From an uncultured Eubacteriales bacterium (GTDB lineage Bacteria > Bacillota > Clostridia > Oscillospirales > Acutalibacteraceae): a DNA stretch of 64,000 nucleotides. The DNA lies in assembly GCA_902491475.1 (NCBI GenBank), contig CABUHY010000003.1, forward strand, positions 70,917 through 134,916. The letters run 5' to 3'. The translations under genes and the position numbers were made by a program. A model generated the notes under the pieces. The model had not been told where the DNA came from. It saw only the letters and a program-made list of their open reading frames with translations, and did no database searches. Shown one piece after another: positions 48,825 to 57,099 of the stretch (position 1 is the stretch's first letter; each line of letters begins with the position of its first letter).

Positions 48825-49685
48825 ATGGCACAGATAATTGACGGAAAAGCGGTTTCACAGTTCGTTAAGGACGAGGTAAAAAAAGAGGTTTCGGCGCTCG
48901 GCGAAAAGGGCGTGACGGTAGGTCTTGCGGTGATTATAGTCGGCAATGACCCCGCGTCGAGAACCTATGTAAACAATAAGAAAAAGGCTTGTGAGGCTAC
49001 GGGAATTATTTCCGAGGAGTACGCTCTGCCCGAGGACACGACTATGGAGGAGCTGCTTGCGCTCATAAGAGAGCTCAATGCCAAGAAAAGCATAAACGGC
49101 ATACTCTGTCAGCTTCCGCTCCCGAAGCATCTTGACGAAAAGGTTATCATTGAAAACATTGACCCGATAAAGGATGTTGACGCTTTCCATGCGGTAAACA
49201 CGGGTCACATTATGATAGGCGACTACTCATTCTTGCCGTGCACTCCGGCAGGCATAATGGAAATGCTCAAATATTACAACATTGAAATCGAGGGCAAGGA
49301 GTGCGTGGTTATCGGAAGAAGCAATATCGTAGGCAAACCTATGGCAATGCTTCTTTTGCAGAGAAACGGCACCGTTACCGTGTGCCATTCAAGGACAAAA
49401 AAACTTAAAGAGGTTACCTCCCGTGCGGACATACTCGTGGCGGCAGTCGGAAAACCGTATTTTGTTACGGCGGATATGGTAAAGGACGGCGCTGTGGTAA
49501 TCGATGTCGGAATGGACAGGAACAAAGAGGGCAAGCTTTGCGGCGATGTCGACTTTGCGGAGGTTGAAAAAAAGGCTTCGTACATTACTCCCGTTCCCGG
49601 CGGCGTAGGTCCCATGACCATTGCGACGCTTATGAAAAATACCGTTACTGCGGCAAAAATACAGAATAATATTTCGTTTAAGTAA
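48825..49685 (+). CDS. folD: Methylenetetrahydrofolate dehydrogenase / cyclohydrolase
   Basis: The 286-residue bifunctional FolD interconverts 5,10-methylene-, methenyl- and 10-formyl-THF using NADP. GNDPASRTYVNNKKKACE with the catalytic Lys, GILCQLPLPKHL, PCTPAGIMEML, VIGRSNIVGKPMAMLLL (nucleotide binding) and VPGGVGPMTIATLM. It is co-transcribed with lgt. Confidence 0.96.
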   Translation: MAQIIDGKAVSQFVKDEVKKEVSALGEKGVTVGLAVIIVGNDPASRTYVNNKKKACEATGIISEEYALPEDTTMEELLALIRELNAKKSINGILCQLPLPKHLDEKVIIENIDPIKDVDAFHAVNTGHIMIGDYSFLPCTPAGIMEMLKYYNIEIEGKECVVIGRSNIVGKPMAMLLLQRNGTVTVCHSRTKKLKEVTSRADILVAAVGKPYFVTADMVKDGAVVIDVGMDRNKEGKLCGDVDFAEVEKKASYITPVPGGVGPMTIATLMKNTVTAAKIQNNISFK

Positions 49686-49703
49686 AAAGATAATAGATTT
49701 TTG

Positions 49704-49732
49704 TTGACTGTAAGGCGACAATGATTTATTAT
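49704..49732 (+). promoter_or_regulatory. Promoter of the GPH symporter gene
   Basis: TTGACT (49704-49709), 17-bp spacer, TATTAT (49727-49732). Confidence 0.65.
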
Positions 49733-49762
49733 TAAGATATTATTTTTTTAGGGGTGATTCTA

Positions 49763-51217
49763 ATGGGTTCTAATGCAAAAAAGTATATGAGCTTTAAGGA
49801 AATTGCGGCATATTCGCTCGGACTTTTCGGTTTTCAGGCTATTGTCGGTCTCTTAAACTCGTATCAGGCAGAATTTGACGCGTCAATCCTCGGTGCGGAC
49901 ATTGCAATCGTCGGAATACTTATCCTTGTTGCAAAGATTATCTCCGCTGTTGCCGACCCTGTTGTCGGAAACTTGGTTGACCGTTCAAAATCAAAGCTCG
50001 GCAAGTTCAAGTCGATGATTGTTTATTCGCTTGTTCCCTTGCTTGTGTTCACGGCTGTTGTGTTCGTGAAGGTTCCGTTCAAGGGCTTCGGTCTCTATGC
50101 TTGGATATTCGTTACATATCTTATTTGGAGCATAGCTATGACCATGGGCGATGTTCCATCGCAGGGTATCGCTTCGGCGCTTACTCCCGACCCGACGGAA
50201 AGAACAAATGTAGTTTCGATTTCAAACACCTTTAAGCAGATAGGCTTTTCCGCTTGCGTGGTTATCGTTCCCATCGTTTGCCTTATCATCAAGGGCGGCT
50301 CAAAGGTTATCGTTGCCAAGGGCGAAACCGATACTCCCATGATTGCGGCAGAGTATCTCGGAACGGCAATTCTCACTGCGGTTTTCGGCTGTGCTCTTTT
50401 TGCTCTTATTCCGCTTATCAATAAGGAGAGAGTAAAGGTTGAGTCAAACGAAAAAACGACCGCTAAGGATATGCTTGCGGCGCTTAAAGACAACAAACCG
50501 CTTATGCTTGTAATCGTTTCCTATTTCCTCGGCTTCGGCAGACAGATGGCAATGGGTATTCAGGTTCAGGCGGCTAATGTTTTGCTGGGCTCGCAGAACC
50601 TTGTTGCGGTTCTCGGTATCGTAACGGCGGTAGGCTCAATGATTTCAATGGCGCTGTGTCCCGTTCTTATCAAAAAGCTTGACGAAAAGAAAGCGTACAT
50701 TCTTCTTTCGGTTTACGGCTTTGCGGCTTCGATATTCTCATTTGTTATCGGACATTTCTGGTTCAGAAGCCCCGACAATATGGTGCTTACCGTTTTGTTC
50801 TACGCTTCGCTCTTCCTCATCGGTCTCCAGTTCGGTGCGGTTACGCTTATGCCGATGATTATGACGGCGGACGCCGTTGACTACTACGAGTACGAAACAG
50901 GCAAGAGAATGGAGGGTGCGGCTTATTCAATCCTCACTCTTACAATCAAAGTTTGCTTGGCTCTCGGTACCGCTCTCGGACTTGTATTCGTTCAGTTCTC
51001 GGGCTATGCGGATACGCTCGCACAGATTAACGCAGGTACGGCTACGGGCTTTACCGCTTCCACAAAGGATATTATCTTCTTTGCATACACGGCGGTTCCC
51101 GGTATCCTTGCTCTTCTCTCGATTATTCCGATGTTCAAGTACGACATCGTAGGCGAGAAAAAGCAGGCAATCTCAAAGGCTCTTCAGGAGCGCAGAGGCG
51201 CAAAGGAAGAGGCATAA
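49763..51217 (+). CDS. GPH-family (glycoside-pentoside-hexuronide) cation:sugar symporter
   Basis: The 484-residue MFS-type carrier has 12 helices and GPH features: SAVADPVVGNLVDRSKSKLG (about 60-79) and MIMTADAVDYYEYETGKRMEGAAYS (about 370). It takes up a glycoside or uronide with Na+ or H+; the substrate is not readable. Start ATG 49763 fits AGGGGTG better than the in-frame GTG at 49754. Monocistronic. Confidence 0.9.
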   Translation: MGSNAKKYMSFKEIAAYSLGLFGFQAIVGLLNSYQAEFDASILGADIAIVGILILVAKIISAVADPVVGNLVDRSKSKLGKFKSMIVYSLVPLLVFTAVVFVKVPFKGFGLYAWIFVTYLIWSIAMTMGDVPSQGIASALTPDPTERTNVVSISNTFKQIGFSACVVIVPIVCLIIKGGSKVIVAKGETDTPMIAAEYLGTAILTAVFGCALFALIPLINKERVKVESNEKTTAKDMLAALKDNKPLMLVIVSYFLGFGRQMAMGIQVQAANVLLGSQNLVAVLGIVTAVGSMISMALCPVLIKKLDEKKAYILLSVYGFAASIFSFVIGHFWFRSPDNMVLTVLFYASLFLIGLQFGAVTLMPMIMTADAVDYYEYETGKRMEGAAYSILTLTIKVCLALGTALGLVFVQFSGYADTLAQINAGTATGFTASTKDIIFFAYTAVPGILALLSIIPMFKYDIVGEKKQAISKALQERRGAKEEA

Positions 51218-51237
51218 ACACCTTTTACGGTTCATTT

Positions 51238-51268
51238 ACGGAGATGTTTTTCGACATCTCCGTATTTT
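51238..51268 (+). terminator. Terminator of the GPH symporter gene
   Basis: ACGGAGATGT (51238-51247) and ACATCTCCGT (51254-51263), then ATTTTTA. Confidence 0.9.
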
Positions 51269-51272
51269 TATG

Positions 51273-51302
51273 TTGACAAGCTTGTGTTCGGTATGTTATT
51301 CT
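51273..51302 (+). promoter_or_regulatory. Promoter of the small peptide gene
   Basis: TTGACA (51273-51278), 18-bp spacer, TATTCT (51297-51302), ending 45 bases before the peptide ATG. Confidence 0.55.
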
Positions 51303-51347
51303 GTATTTTGTTGCGTAACAAAAATTTACAAAAAAGGAGGCAGAAAA

Positions 51348-51452
51348 ATGATTAACAACTATTCAAGAAACAGACATTATACGGATTTGCCAATGGATTC
51401 TTATAATATTTTCTGCCCCGAGAGGACGCATTATCCCATTCTTGCGATTTAA
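51348..51452 (+). CDS. 34-residue peptide upstream of an ABC exporter pair
   Basis: The ATG has an excellent ribosome site (AAAAAGGAGG, 7 bases upstream) and its own promoter, so translation is likely. The peptide MINNYSRNRHYTDLPMDSYN continues to a C-terminal part IFCPERTHYPILAI with a single Cys; it has no membrane helix or signal peptide. It is followed by a terminator-like hairpin, then two ABC half-transporters of exporter type. It could be the precursor of a modified or secreted peptide, a signalling peptide, or a leader controlling the transporter genes. No modification enzyme lies next to it. Not recognised as any known peptide family. Confidence 0.6.
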   Translation: MINNYSRNRHYTDLPMDSYNIFCPERTHYPILAI

Positions 51453-51476
51453 CTTTTGTTATTTATGGGTGTATCG

Positions 51477-51508
51477 GCGCTGTCGGAGTTTCGGCAGCGC
51501 TTTTTTTA
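51477..51508 (+). terminator. Terminator/attenuator between peptide gene and ABC genes
   Basis: GCGCTGTCG (51477-51485) pairs with CGGCAGCGC (51492-51500), followed by TTTTTTT. Read-through would be needed for the ABC genes unless they have their own promoter, which I do not see. Confidence 0.8.
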
Positions 51509-51526
51509 TTTGTTTTGGGAGGATTT

Positions 51527-53350
51527 ATGAGGTATATAAAGCTTCACGGGGATGAAAAAGTTCCCGTGTTCAAAAATGTTATTTATGCCCTGCGTCTTGT
51601 GTGCAAAGCCGACAAACGGCTGCTTATCAGCTATCTTATAAGCTACATTTTCGACGATATTTTTGTGCGGTACATTCAAAGCATACTTTTTTTGAAGGTG
51701 CTGCTTTCACTGTTTGACCGAGGCGTCGAATTCAGGGTGTATGTGCGCGATTTACTGCTGTTTTTCGCCATTGCCGCAGCAACGAAGATTATTTCCTGGG
51801 CAGCGGCGTACATAAGGCAGGTGTCAACAAAAAATGTATTGAAGGTTCTCAACAATATGGTCTTTGAAAAAGCGATAAGCCTTGATGTCGGCTGTTATGA
51901 GAGCCCCGAGTTTTACGACAAATATCAGCGTGCCACGCTTATTATGTCTGCGGGATATTTTGATATAATCTGCTATGATGTTGCGCTTGTTGTCAGCGGA
52001 ATTGTGTCGCTGATACTTGTTATCGGCACGGTTGCGGCGATAAGCCCCGTATATTTGCTGTTCCTTTTGCCGATTGCTTTTGTGTTCGTTATCGAAATAT
52101 ACAAGAGCAAGGCGGTGTATAAAAGGGACCTTGAAATGACGGGAAACAACCGCACAAAGGCTTATATACAGCGCACTGTGTTCCTAAAGGACTATGCAAA
52201 GGATATGAGGACATCAAACATTTTCTCGGTTATGATGAGAAGATTTGAGGCGGCTGTTGCGGCTAATGTAAAAATACTCAAAAGCTACGGCATAAAGCTG
52301 TTTTTGTACAGTATCGTAAGCTCGCTGTTTTCGGAATTTATTCCGATAATCGGAACGTATGCTTATGCGGGTTACCGTTTTGTAAAGGGCGGCGATATGA
52401 CCGTCTCGGGCTTCTCGGTCGTTGTATCGTCTATTTCAACGGTCAGGGACGCAACGCTTGATATTGCGGAAGCCTTTGACGAAATGACGCAGATGGCTCT
52501 GTATTTTCAAAATCTCAAGGACTTTTTCGATTTTGAGCCGAGCATAAAGGACGGCAATTTACAGGCGGGCGAATTTGAAAGTCTTGAATTTCGCAATGTA
52601 ACTTTCCGTTACCCGAGCGCAAAGAAAAACACGCTTGAAAACATTTCGTTTAAGATAAAAAGGGGCGAGACGGTTGCCGTGGTCGGCATAAACGGCGCAG
52701 GAAAATCGACCGCCGTCAAGCTTATGCTCCGTTTTTACGATGTTACGGACGGCGAAATTTTATACAACGGCGTGAACATAAAGGCGTATACGCTCTCCTC
52801 GCTTCGCAGTGCGTTTGCGACGGTGTTCCAGGATTATAAAAACTTTGCAATATCGGTCTATGAAAATGTAATGTGCCGTGAATGTACCGAAGCGGACAGG
52901 CAAAAGGCGCAGACCGCACTCAAACAGGCGGGCGTATGGGAGAAAACGCAATCGCTTCCCAACGGCGGCGACACGGTGCTTACCCGTGAGTTTGAGGAGG
53001 ACGGAGCGGGTCTTTCGGGCGGCGAAAACCAAAAGGTGTCGACCGCAAGGCTCTTTGCAAGCGATTACGGCATAGCAATCCTTGACGAGCCGTCGTCGGC
53101 GCTCGACCCCGTTGCGGAGTATGAGATGTATGAAAATCTTATCGCCGCAACAAAGGGAAAGACGGTAATTTACATTTCACACAGGCTCTCGTCAGCAGTG
53201 CTCTCCGACAGGGTGCTTGTAATAGGAGACGGAAAAATAATCGAGAGCGGCACACACGAAGAGCTGATGGCGAGGAAAGGCAAATACTGCGAGATGTTTA
53301 CCTTGCAGGCTTCCGCTTATCACAGAGAAGGGGGCGACGGCAATGCTTAA
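51527..53350 (+). CDS. ABC exporter half-transporter 1 (membrane + ATPase)
   Basis: The 607-residue protein has six membrane helices (about 40-330), then an ATPase: Walker A VVGINGAGKSTAVKL (about 385-399), Q-loop VFQDYKNFA, signature GLSGGENQKVSTARLF (about 495), Walker B GIAILDEPSSALDP and switch His ISHRLSSA. It has no N-terminal peptidase domain. ATG 51527 has GGAGG 5 bases upstream. It overlaps the second half-transporter by 8 bases, so the two form a heterodimer. Substrate unknown; the peptide gene upstream is a candidate. Confidence 0.9.
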   Translation: MRYIKLHGDEKVPVFKNVIYALRLVCKADKRLLISYLISYIFDDIFVRYIQSILFLKVLLSLFDRGVEFRVYVRDLLLFFAIAAATKIISWAAAYIRQVSTKNVLKVLNNMVFEKAISLDVGCYESPEFYDKYQRATLIMSAGYFDIICYDVALVVSGIVSLILVIGTVAAISPVYLLFLLPIAFVFVIEIYKSKAVYKRDLEMTGNNRTKAYIQRTVFLKDYAKDMRTSNIFSVMMRRFEAAVAANVKILKSYGIKLFLYSIVSSLFSEFIPIIGTYAYAGYRFVKGGDMTVSGFSVVVSSISTVRDATLDIAEAFDEMTQMALYFQNLKDFFDFEPSIKDGNLQAGEFESLEFRNVTFRYPSAKKNTLENISFKIKRGETVAVVGINGAGKSTAVKLMLRFYDVTDGEILYNGVNIKAYTLSSLRSAFATVFQDYKNFAISVYENVMCRECTEADRQKAQTALKQAGVWEKTQSLPNGGDTVLTREFEEDGAGLSGGENQKVSTARLFASDYGIAILDEPSSALDPVAEYEMYENLIAATKGKTVIYISHRLSSAVLSDRVLVIGDGKIIESGTHEELMARKGKYCEMFTLQASAYHREGGDGNA

Positions 53351-55139
53351 ATCAAAGAAAAACAAAACCGAGCACTCGGTGTTTTCAAACATAATGTACT
53401 TTTTGGGGCTTATGTTTAAGCTCTCGCCGGGTCTTGTAATCGGCGAAATATTATCGGGTACTTTGAGACTTTTGCCGCAAAGGCTGATAAGCGTAATCGG
53501 CATAAAATACATAATCGATGTTGTGGCAGAGGGCGAAAACCTCGAAAGAATTTACAGGGCGGTTGTTGTTATTGCGCTTGTAATCATATTAAGCAGAGTC
53601 GCCGCATTGCTTTACAGGGAGTTCTATTGGAACGCCGCAAAGGAGAGGCTGTATTTCAGACTCAACAAAACGCTTTATGAAAAGGCGCATTTGCTTGACC
53701 TCGAAAGCTATGATGACCCCGATTTTTACAACAATTTCATTTTGACCATTGAGTCGTCCTCGGACAATATTCAGGGGCTTTTGGGAGTTGTGCAGAGCTA
53801 TGTCGGCAACATAATTTCTTTGGCGGCTGTTGCGGCGGTAATTCTGACAATCGACCCCGTTTGCCTTGTAATTATTGTGGCTTCGATTCTGCTTTTCCTG
53901 CCGCTTAGCGGCAAGATAGCCGACTATCAGATGGGCAGGCGCATAGACAACACGAAGTTCCACCGCAGAAGCGACTATTTTCAGCGGATTTTCTATTTGC
54001 AGGACTACGCAAAGGAAGTGCGGATGAACGACATTCATCCCTTGCTTTTCGACCGATACAACGATGCGGCGGACGATGTAATAGCAAACCAGGCAAAGTA
54101 TTGGAAGAAAATATCCTTTTGCTACTGTGTTCAGCATATAGGCGTTCAGGCGCTCGGATTTATGCTCGTGTTGCCGCTGTATCTCGGCTATCAGGTAATA
54201 GTAAAGCAGAGCTTGTCGGCAGGCGACTTTGTCGCAACCTTCAACGGTGCGTATTCGATAGCGATTTCGCTCAATTTCCTCATGGTATGGGCAAGCGCCG
54301 TCTTTTCGGAGAGGGCAAAGATGATTGAAAAATACCGTGAGTTCTTAAAGAGCGATTTCAAGATTAAGGACGGCAAAAACACGGCTGAAATTACCGAGCC
54401 CAAGACGATAACGGTCAAAAATATGTCGTTTACATATCCGGGTAACGACAAGCCCACGCTCAAGAATATAAATATTGAAATAAAGCCGTATGAAAAAATT
54501 GCGCTTGTCGGCTTCAACGGTGCGGGCAAAACAACGCTTACCAACTTGCTTTTGCGGCTTTACGATGTTACGGACGGCGAAATTCTCATAGACGGCGAAA
54601 ACATAAAGGATGTTACCGTAGCCTCACACCGTGCAAGGTTTGCGGCGGTGTTCCAGGATTTTCAGACCTTTGCGTGTTCGGTGGGCGAAAATGTCGCCCT
54701 TGACGATAAAACGGATTCCGAAAAAGTACGGCGGGCGCTTAAACACAGCGGATTTACGAAGCCGCTTAAAAACGGCGTCGATACGGAGCTTTTGAGGGAA
54801 TTCGACGACAACGGCGCAATGCTTTCGGGCGGCGAGGCGCAGAAAATCGCTGTTGCAAGGGCGTTTTATAAGGAGTGCCCGTATGTCATACTCGACGAGC
54901 CCTCGGCAAACCTTGACCCGATTGCGGAATATAACCTCAACAGGGCTATGACCGAGGCTTCGGAGCACAAGACGGTAATTTTTATTTCACACAGGCTTTC
55001 GACCACCGTAATTGCCGACAGAATTTATGTTATGGAAAACGGTGAAATCATCGAATCGGGTTCGCACGAGGAGCTGATGGACCGTGGCGGCACATATGCC
55101 AAAATGTTTACCCTGCAAGCGGAAAAATACGAGGCATAA
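53343..55139 (+). CDS. ABC exporter half-transporter 2 (membrane + ATPase)
   Basis: The 598-residue protein has the same layout as its partner: six helices, Walker A LVGFNGAGKTTLTNL (about 377-391), Q-loop VFQDFQTFA, signature MLSGGEAQKIAVARAF (about 492), YVILDEPSANLDP and ISHRLSTT. The catalytic Glu after Walker B is present in both halves, so both ATP sites may work. Final gene of the peptide-exporter operon. Confidence 0.9.
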   Translation: MLKSKKNKTEHSVFSNIMYFLGLMFKLSPGLVIGEILSGTLRLLPQRLISVIGIKYIIDVVAEGENLERIYRAVVVIALVIILSRVAALLYREFYWNAAKERLYFRLNKTLYEKAHLLDLESYDDPDFYNNFILTIESSSDNIQGLLGVVQSYVGNIISLAAVAAVILTIDPVCLVIIVASILLFLPLSGKIADYQMGRRIDNTKFHRRSDYFQRIFYLQDYAKEVRMNDIHPLLFDRYNDAADDVIANQAKYWKKISFCYCVQHIGVQALGFMLVLPLYLGYQVIVKQSLSAGDFVATFNGAYSIAISLNFLMVWASAVFSERAKMIEKYREFLKSDFKIKDGKNTAEITEPKTITVKNMSFTYPGNDKPTLKNINIEIKPYEKIALVGFNGAGKTTLTNLLLRLYDVTDGEILIDGENIKDVTVASHRARFAAVFQDFQTFACSVGENVALDDKTDSEKVRRALKHSGFTKPLKNGVDTELLREFDDNGAMLSGGEAQKIAVARAFYKECPYVILDEPSANLDPIAEYNLNRAMTEASEHKTVIFISHRLSTTVIADRIYVMENGEIIESGSHEELMDRGGTYAKMFTLQAEKYEA

Positions 55140-55735
55140 CAGCGCCCTGCGGGCGAGGTAATATGTAATAGTGAAGAGTGAAGAGGTGTGGGTGCAGCGC
55201 ACGGGTTATAAATTATATCCCACAGTGTAGGGCGGGGGCTTGCTCCCGCCGTCGCACAGCGCCCTTACAGGCGAATGAAAAATGAAAAATGAATAATGAA
55301 AAATGAAAAATTGTGGGTGCTTCGCACGGCGTCGTCGTTTGCTCCGTATCGTTCGCAACAGCCTTTGGCTGCCTCTCACTCGCTACGCAACTCCTCCTTT
55401 TCCGCAAAAATCACGCTCGGCTCGCCTGCTCGGTTGTAAACGCCCTCCCGACGGCTCACTGTCGCTACCGATTTTTGCGGATTTGCGGCGGGAGCAAATT
55501 CTTCCGAATTCGGGCACCCTTTTGTCTGCTTACGCAGACATTTCCCCTGTCAGGGGAATCACCCCCGCCCTACCGATACGATAACGCACAATCCGTAGGG
55601 ACAGCCCTTGCGGCTGTCCGTTAAAATGGTTTATATGTAATTTATTAGGGACAGGGGCAAGCCCTGTTCCTACGGCTTCTATCAAATGAAAATGTTTGCA
55701 GAACCAAGCCTCCCTTTACACAAGGGAGCCTGTAA
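55140..55735. repeat. Field of interspersed palindromic repeats, block 3
   Basis: No gene. It contains CAGCGCCC-GCGGGCGAGG, the TAGGGCGGGGGCTTGCTCCC hairpin (near 55229), short tandem AATGAAAA units (55275-55310), the 170-bp repeat (55313-55482), the GTAGGGACAGCCCTTGCGGC hairpin (near 55597) and half of the CTCCCTTTACACAAGGGAG unit. Confidence 0.8.
55313..55482. repeat. 170-bp interspersed repeat, copy 2
   Basis: Same length as copy 1 (42391-42560), with about seven mismatches by eye. An internal 81-bp unit has perfect 12-bp inverted ends TCCGCAAAAATC (55401-55412) and GATTTTTGCGGA (55470-55481). Confidence 0.8.
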
Positions 55736-55763
55736 AAAACGCACTCGATATCGAGTGCGTTTT
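55736..55763 (-). terminator. Terminator of the LRR protein gene
   Basis: A perfect 28-bp palindrome centred on CACTCGATATCGAGTG with flanking AAAA and TTTT. Confidence 0.88.
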
Positions 55764-55776
55764 AATTTATATACCG

Positions 55777-57084
55777 TCATTCTGCCTTCTGCAATTCTTC
55801 AAGAGTTGCTCTCTCTGCCGAATAATTTACCGTAATGCTTTTCTTGAAGAGCATATAGTCATATTTCGGAAGCCACGGCTTGCCGAGCTCGGTGCTCGCA
55901 AAGCTCTCCTCGCTTGCGGCGACATTCATTTCGGAAATTCCTATAAGATTGCCGTCGCTCTTGTAAACTGCATCCCAAAAGGCGTGGTGTCCTATGTAGG
56001 TAACGCTTTCGGGAATGTACATATAGCTGAGACCCCTGTCCTTGGTAAAGCAGTCGGAGCCGATTTTTTCAAGCCCCTCCGGCAAGGACGGGTAGACGAG
56101 CGAAAAGCTTTCAACCGCCTTGTATGACGGGTCAAGGTTTTCCGTGTCGGTCTTGTAGGAATAAATATTTTTGATGTTTCCCGCATCAAAGAAGCCGAGC
56201 GTTCCAATCTCTTTTACGCCCTCGGGAATATAAACATCCGTGAGGTTCGCATAGTTAAAGCAGAGCGGACCTATCTTCGTAACGGTCGAGGCAATGACAT
56301 AGGTGCGTACATCCTTGTTGTATCGGTCAAAATAAGCCTCGTCGTACTTGTCTGTCATGCCCCAAAGCTCCTCCATGGTTTCGCCGCTGTCATCGACAAG
56401 GTCAGAGACCTGAACTCCGTCCTCCAAATGAGCGTAGCCCGTTTTAAGCCTTAAATAGCGGTCGTGGTCTATGGGATAGCAGATTATCTCCGTCCTGTCC
56501 TTGTTGTACAGAACGCCGTCAATGTCGCAGTAGTTGGGGTTGTTTTCGTCAACTATGATGCGTTGAAGCGCCCAGCAGGAATAAAACGCCTTTTCGTCTA
56601 TTTCGGTAACGCCCGCGCCGATATAAACCGTTTGCAGCTGACCGTCGCAGTTAAAGGCGAACTCGTGAATTGAAGAGACCTTTTTGCTCTCGTCATATAC
56701 AATGCCGTCGTTTACCTTGTCTCCGCCGCCGAGGAGCGTGCCCGTGTCCGAAGCGTCGTAGTCGAGCATTGCGACGCTGTCGACTGTAAAACTGACTATC
56801 GAGCCGTTGTTTGAAAACTGTTTAAGCCGATAACTGCCGTTTTCAAGCTGTTTGTATTCAAGATCGCCCGTGTTGAGAAGCGCACGCACCGAGAAGAACA
56901 TAGACACGAATATCGCAACTACCATAAATATGATAAACATGGTTTTTGCAAGCTTTTTGTCCTTGTACGAAGCGTTTATTTTCGGAGCGGCAAGACCGTC
57001 TATTTTATATGTCCATATTTCGTCCTCGGGAATGTCGAGGATTTCCTCCGTTACCTCTTCGGGCTTGGTTTTTGCTTTTTTCAT
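55777..57084 (-). CDS. Membrane-anchored BspA-type leucine-rich repeat protein
   Basis: The 435-residue protein has a cytoplasmic start of about 45 residues, one membrane helix (about 48-70), then LRR_5/BspA repeats outside the cell, such as CDGQLQTVYIGAGVTEIDEKAFY, VTKIGPLCFNYANLTDVYIP, EGVKEIGTLGFFD and SVTYIGHHAFWDA. Such repeats bind proteins or glycans at the cell surface in gut Firmicutes. It starts 15 bases after the MFS carrier gene, in the same operon. Confidence 0.85.
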   Translation of the reverse strand: MKKAKTKPEEVTEEILDIPEDEIWTYKIDGLAAPKINASYKDKKLAKTMFIIFMVVAIFVSMFFSVRALLNTGDLEYKQLENGSYRLKQFSNNGSIVSFTVDSVAMLDYDASDTGTLLGGGDKVNDGIVYDESKKVSSIHEFAFNCDGQLQTVYIGAGVTEIDEKAFYSCWALQRIIVDENNPNYCDIDGVLYNKDRTEIICYPIDHDRYLRLKTGYAHLEDGVQVSDLVDDSGETMEELWGMTDKYDEAYFDRYNKDVRTYVIASTVTKIGPLCFNYANLTDVYIPEGVKEIGTLGFFDAGNIKNIYSYKTDTENLDPSYKAVESFSLVYPSLPEGLEKIGSDCFTKDRGLSYMYIPESVTYIGHHAFWDAVYKSDGNLIGISEMNVAASEESFASTELGKPWLPKYDYMLFKKSITVNYSAERATLEELQKAE

Positions 57085-57099
57085 ATCCTCACACCCCCG

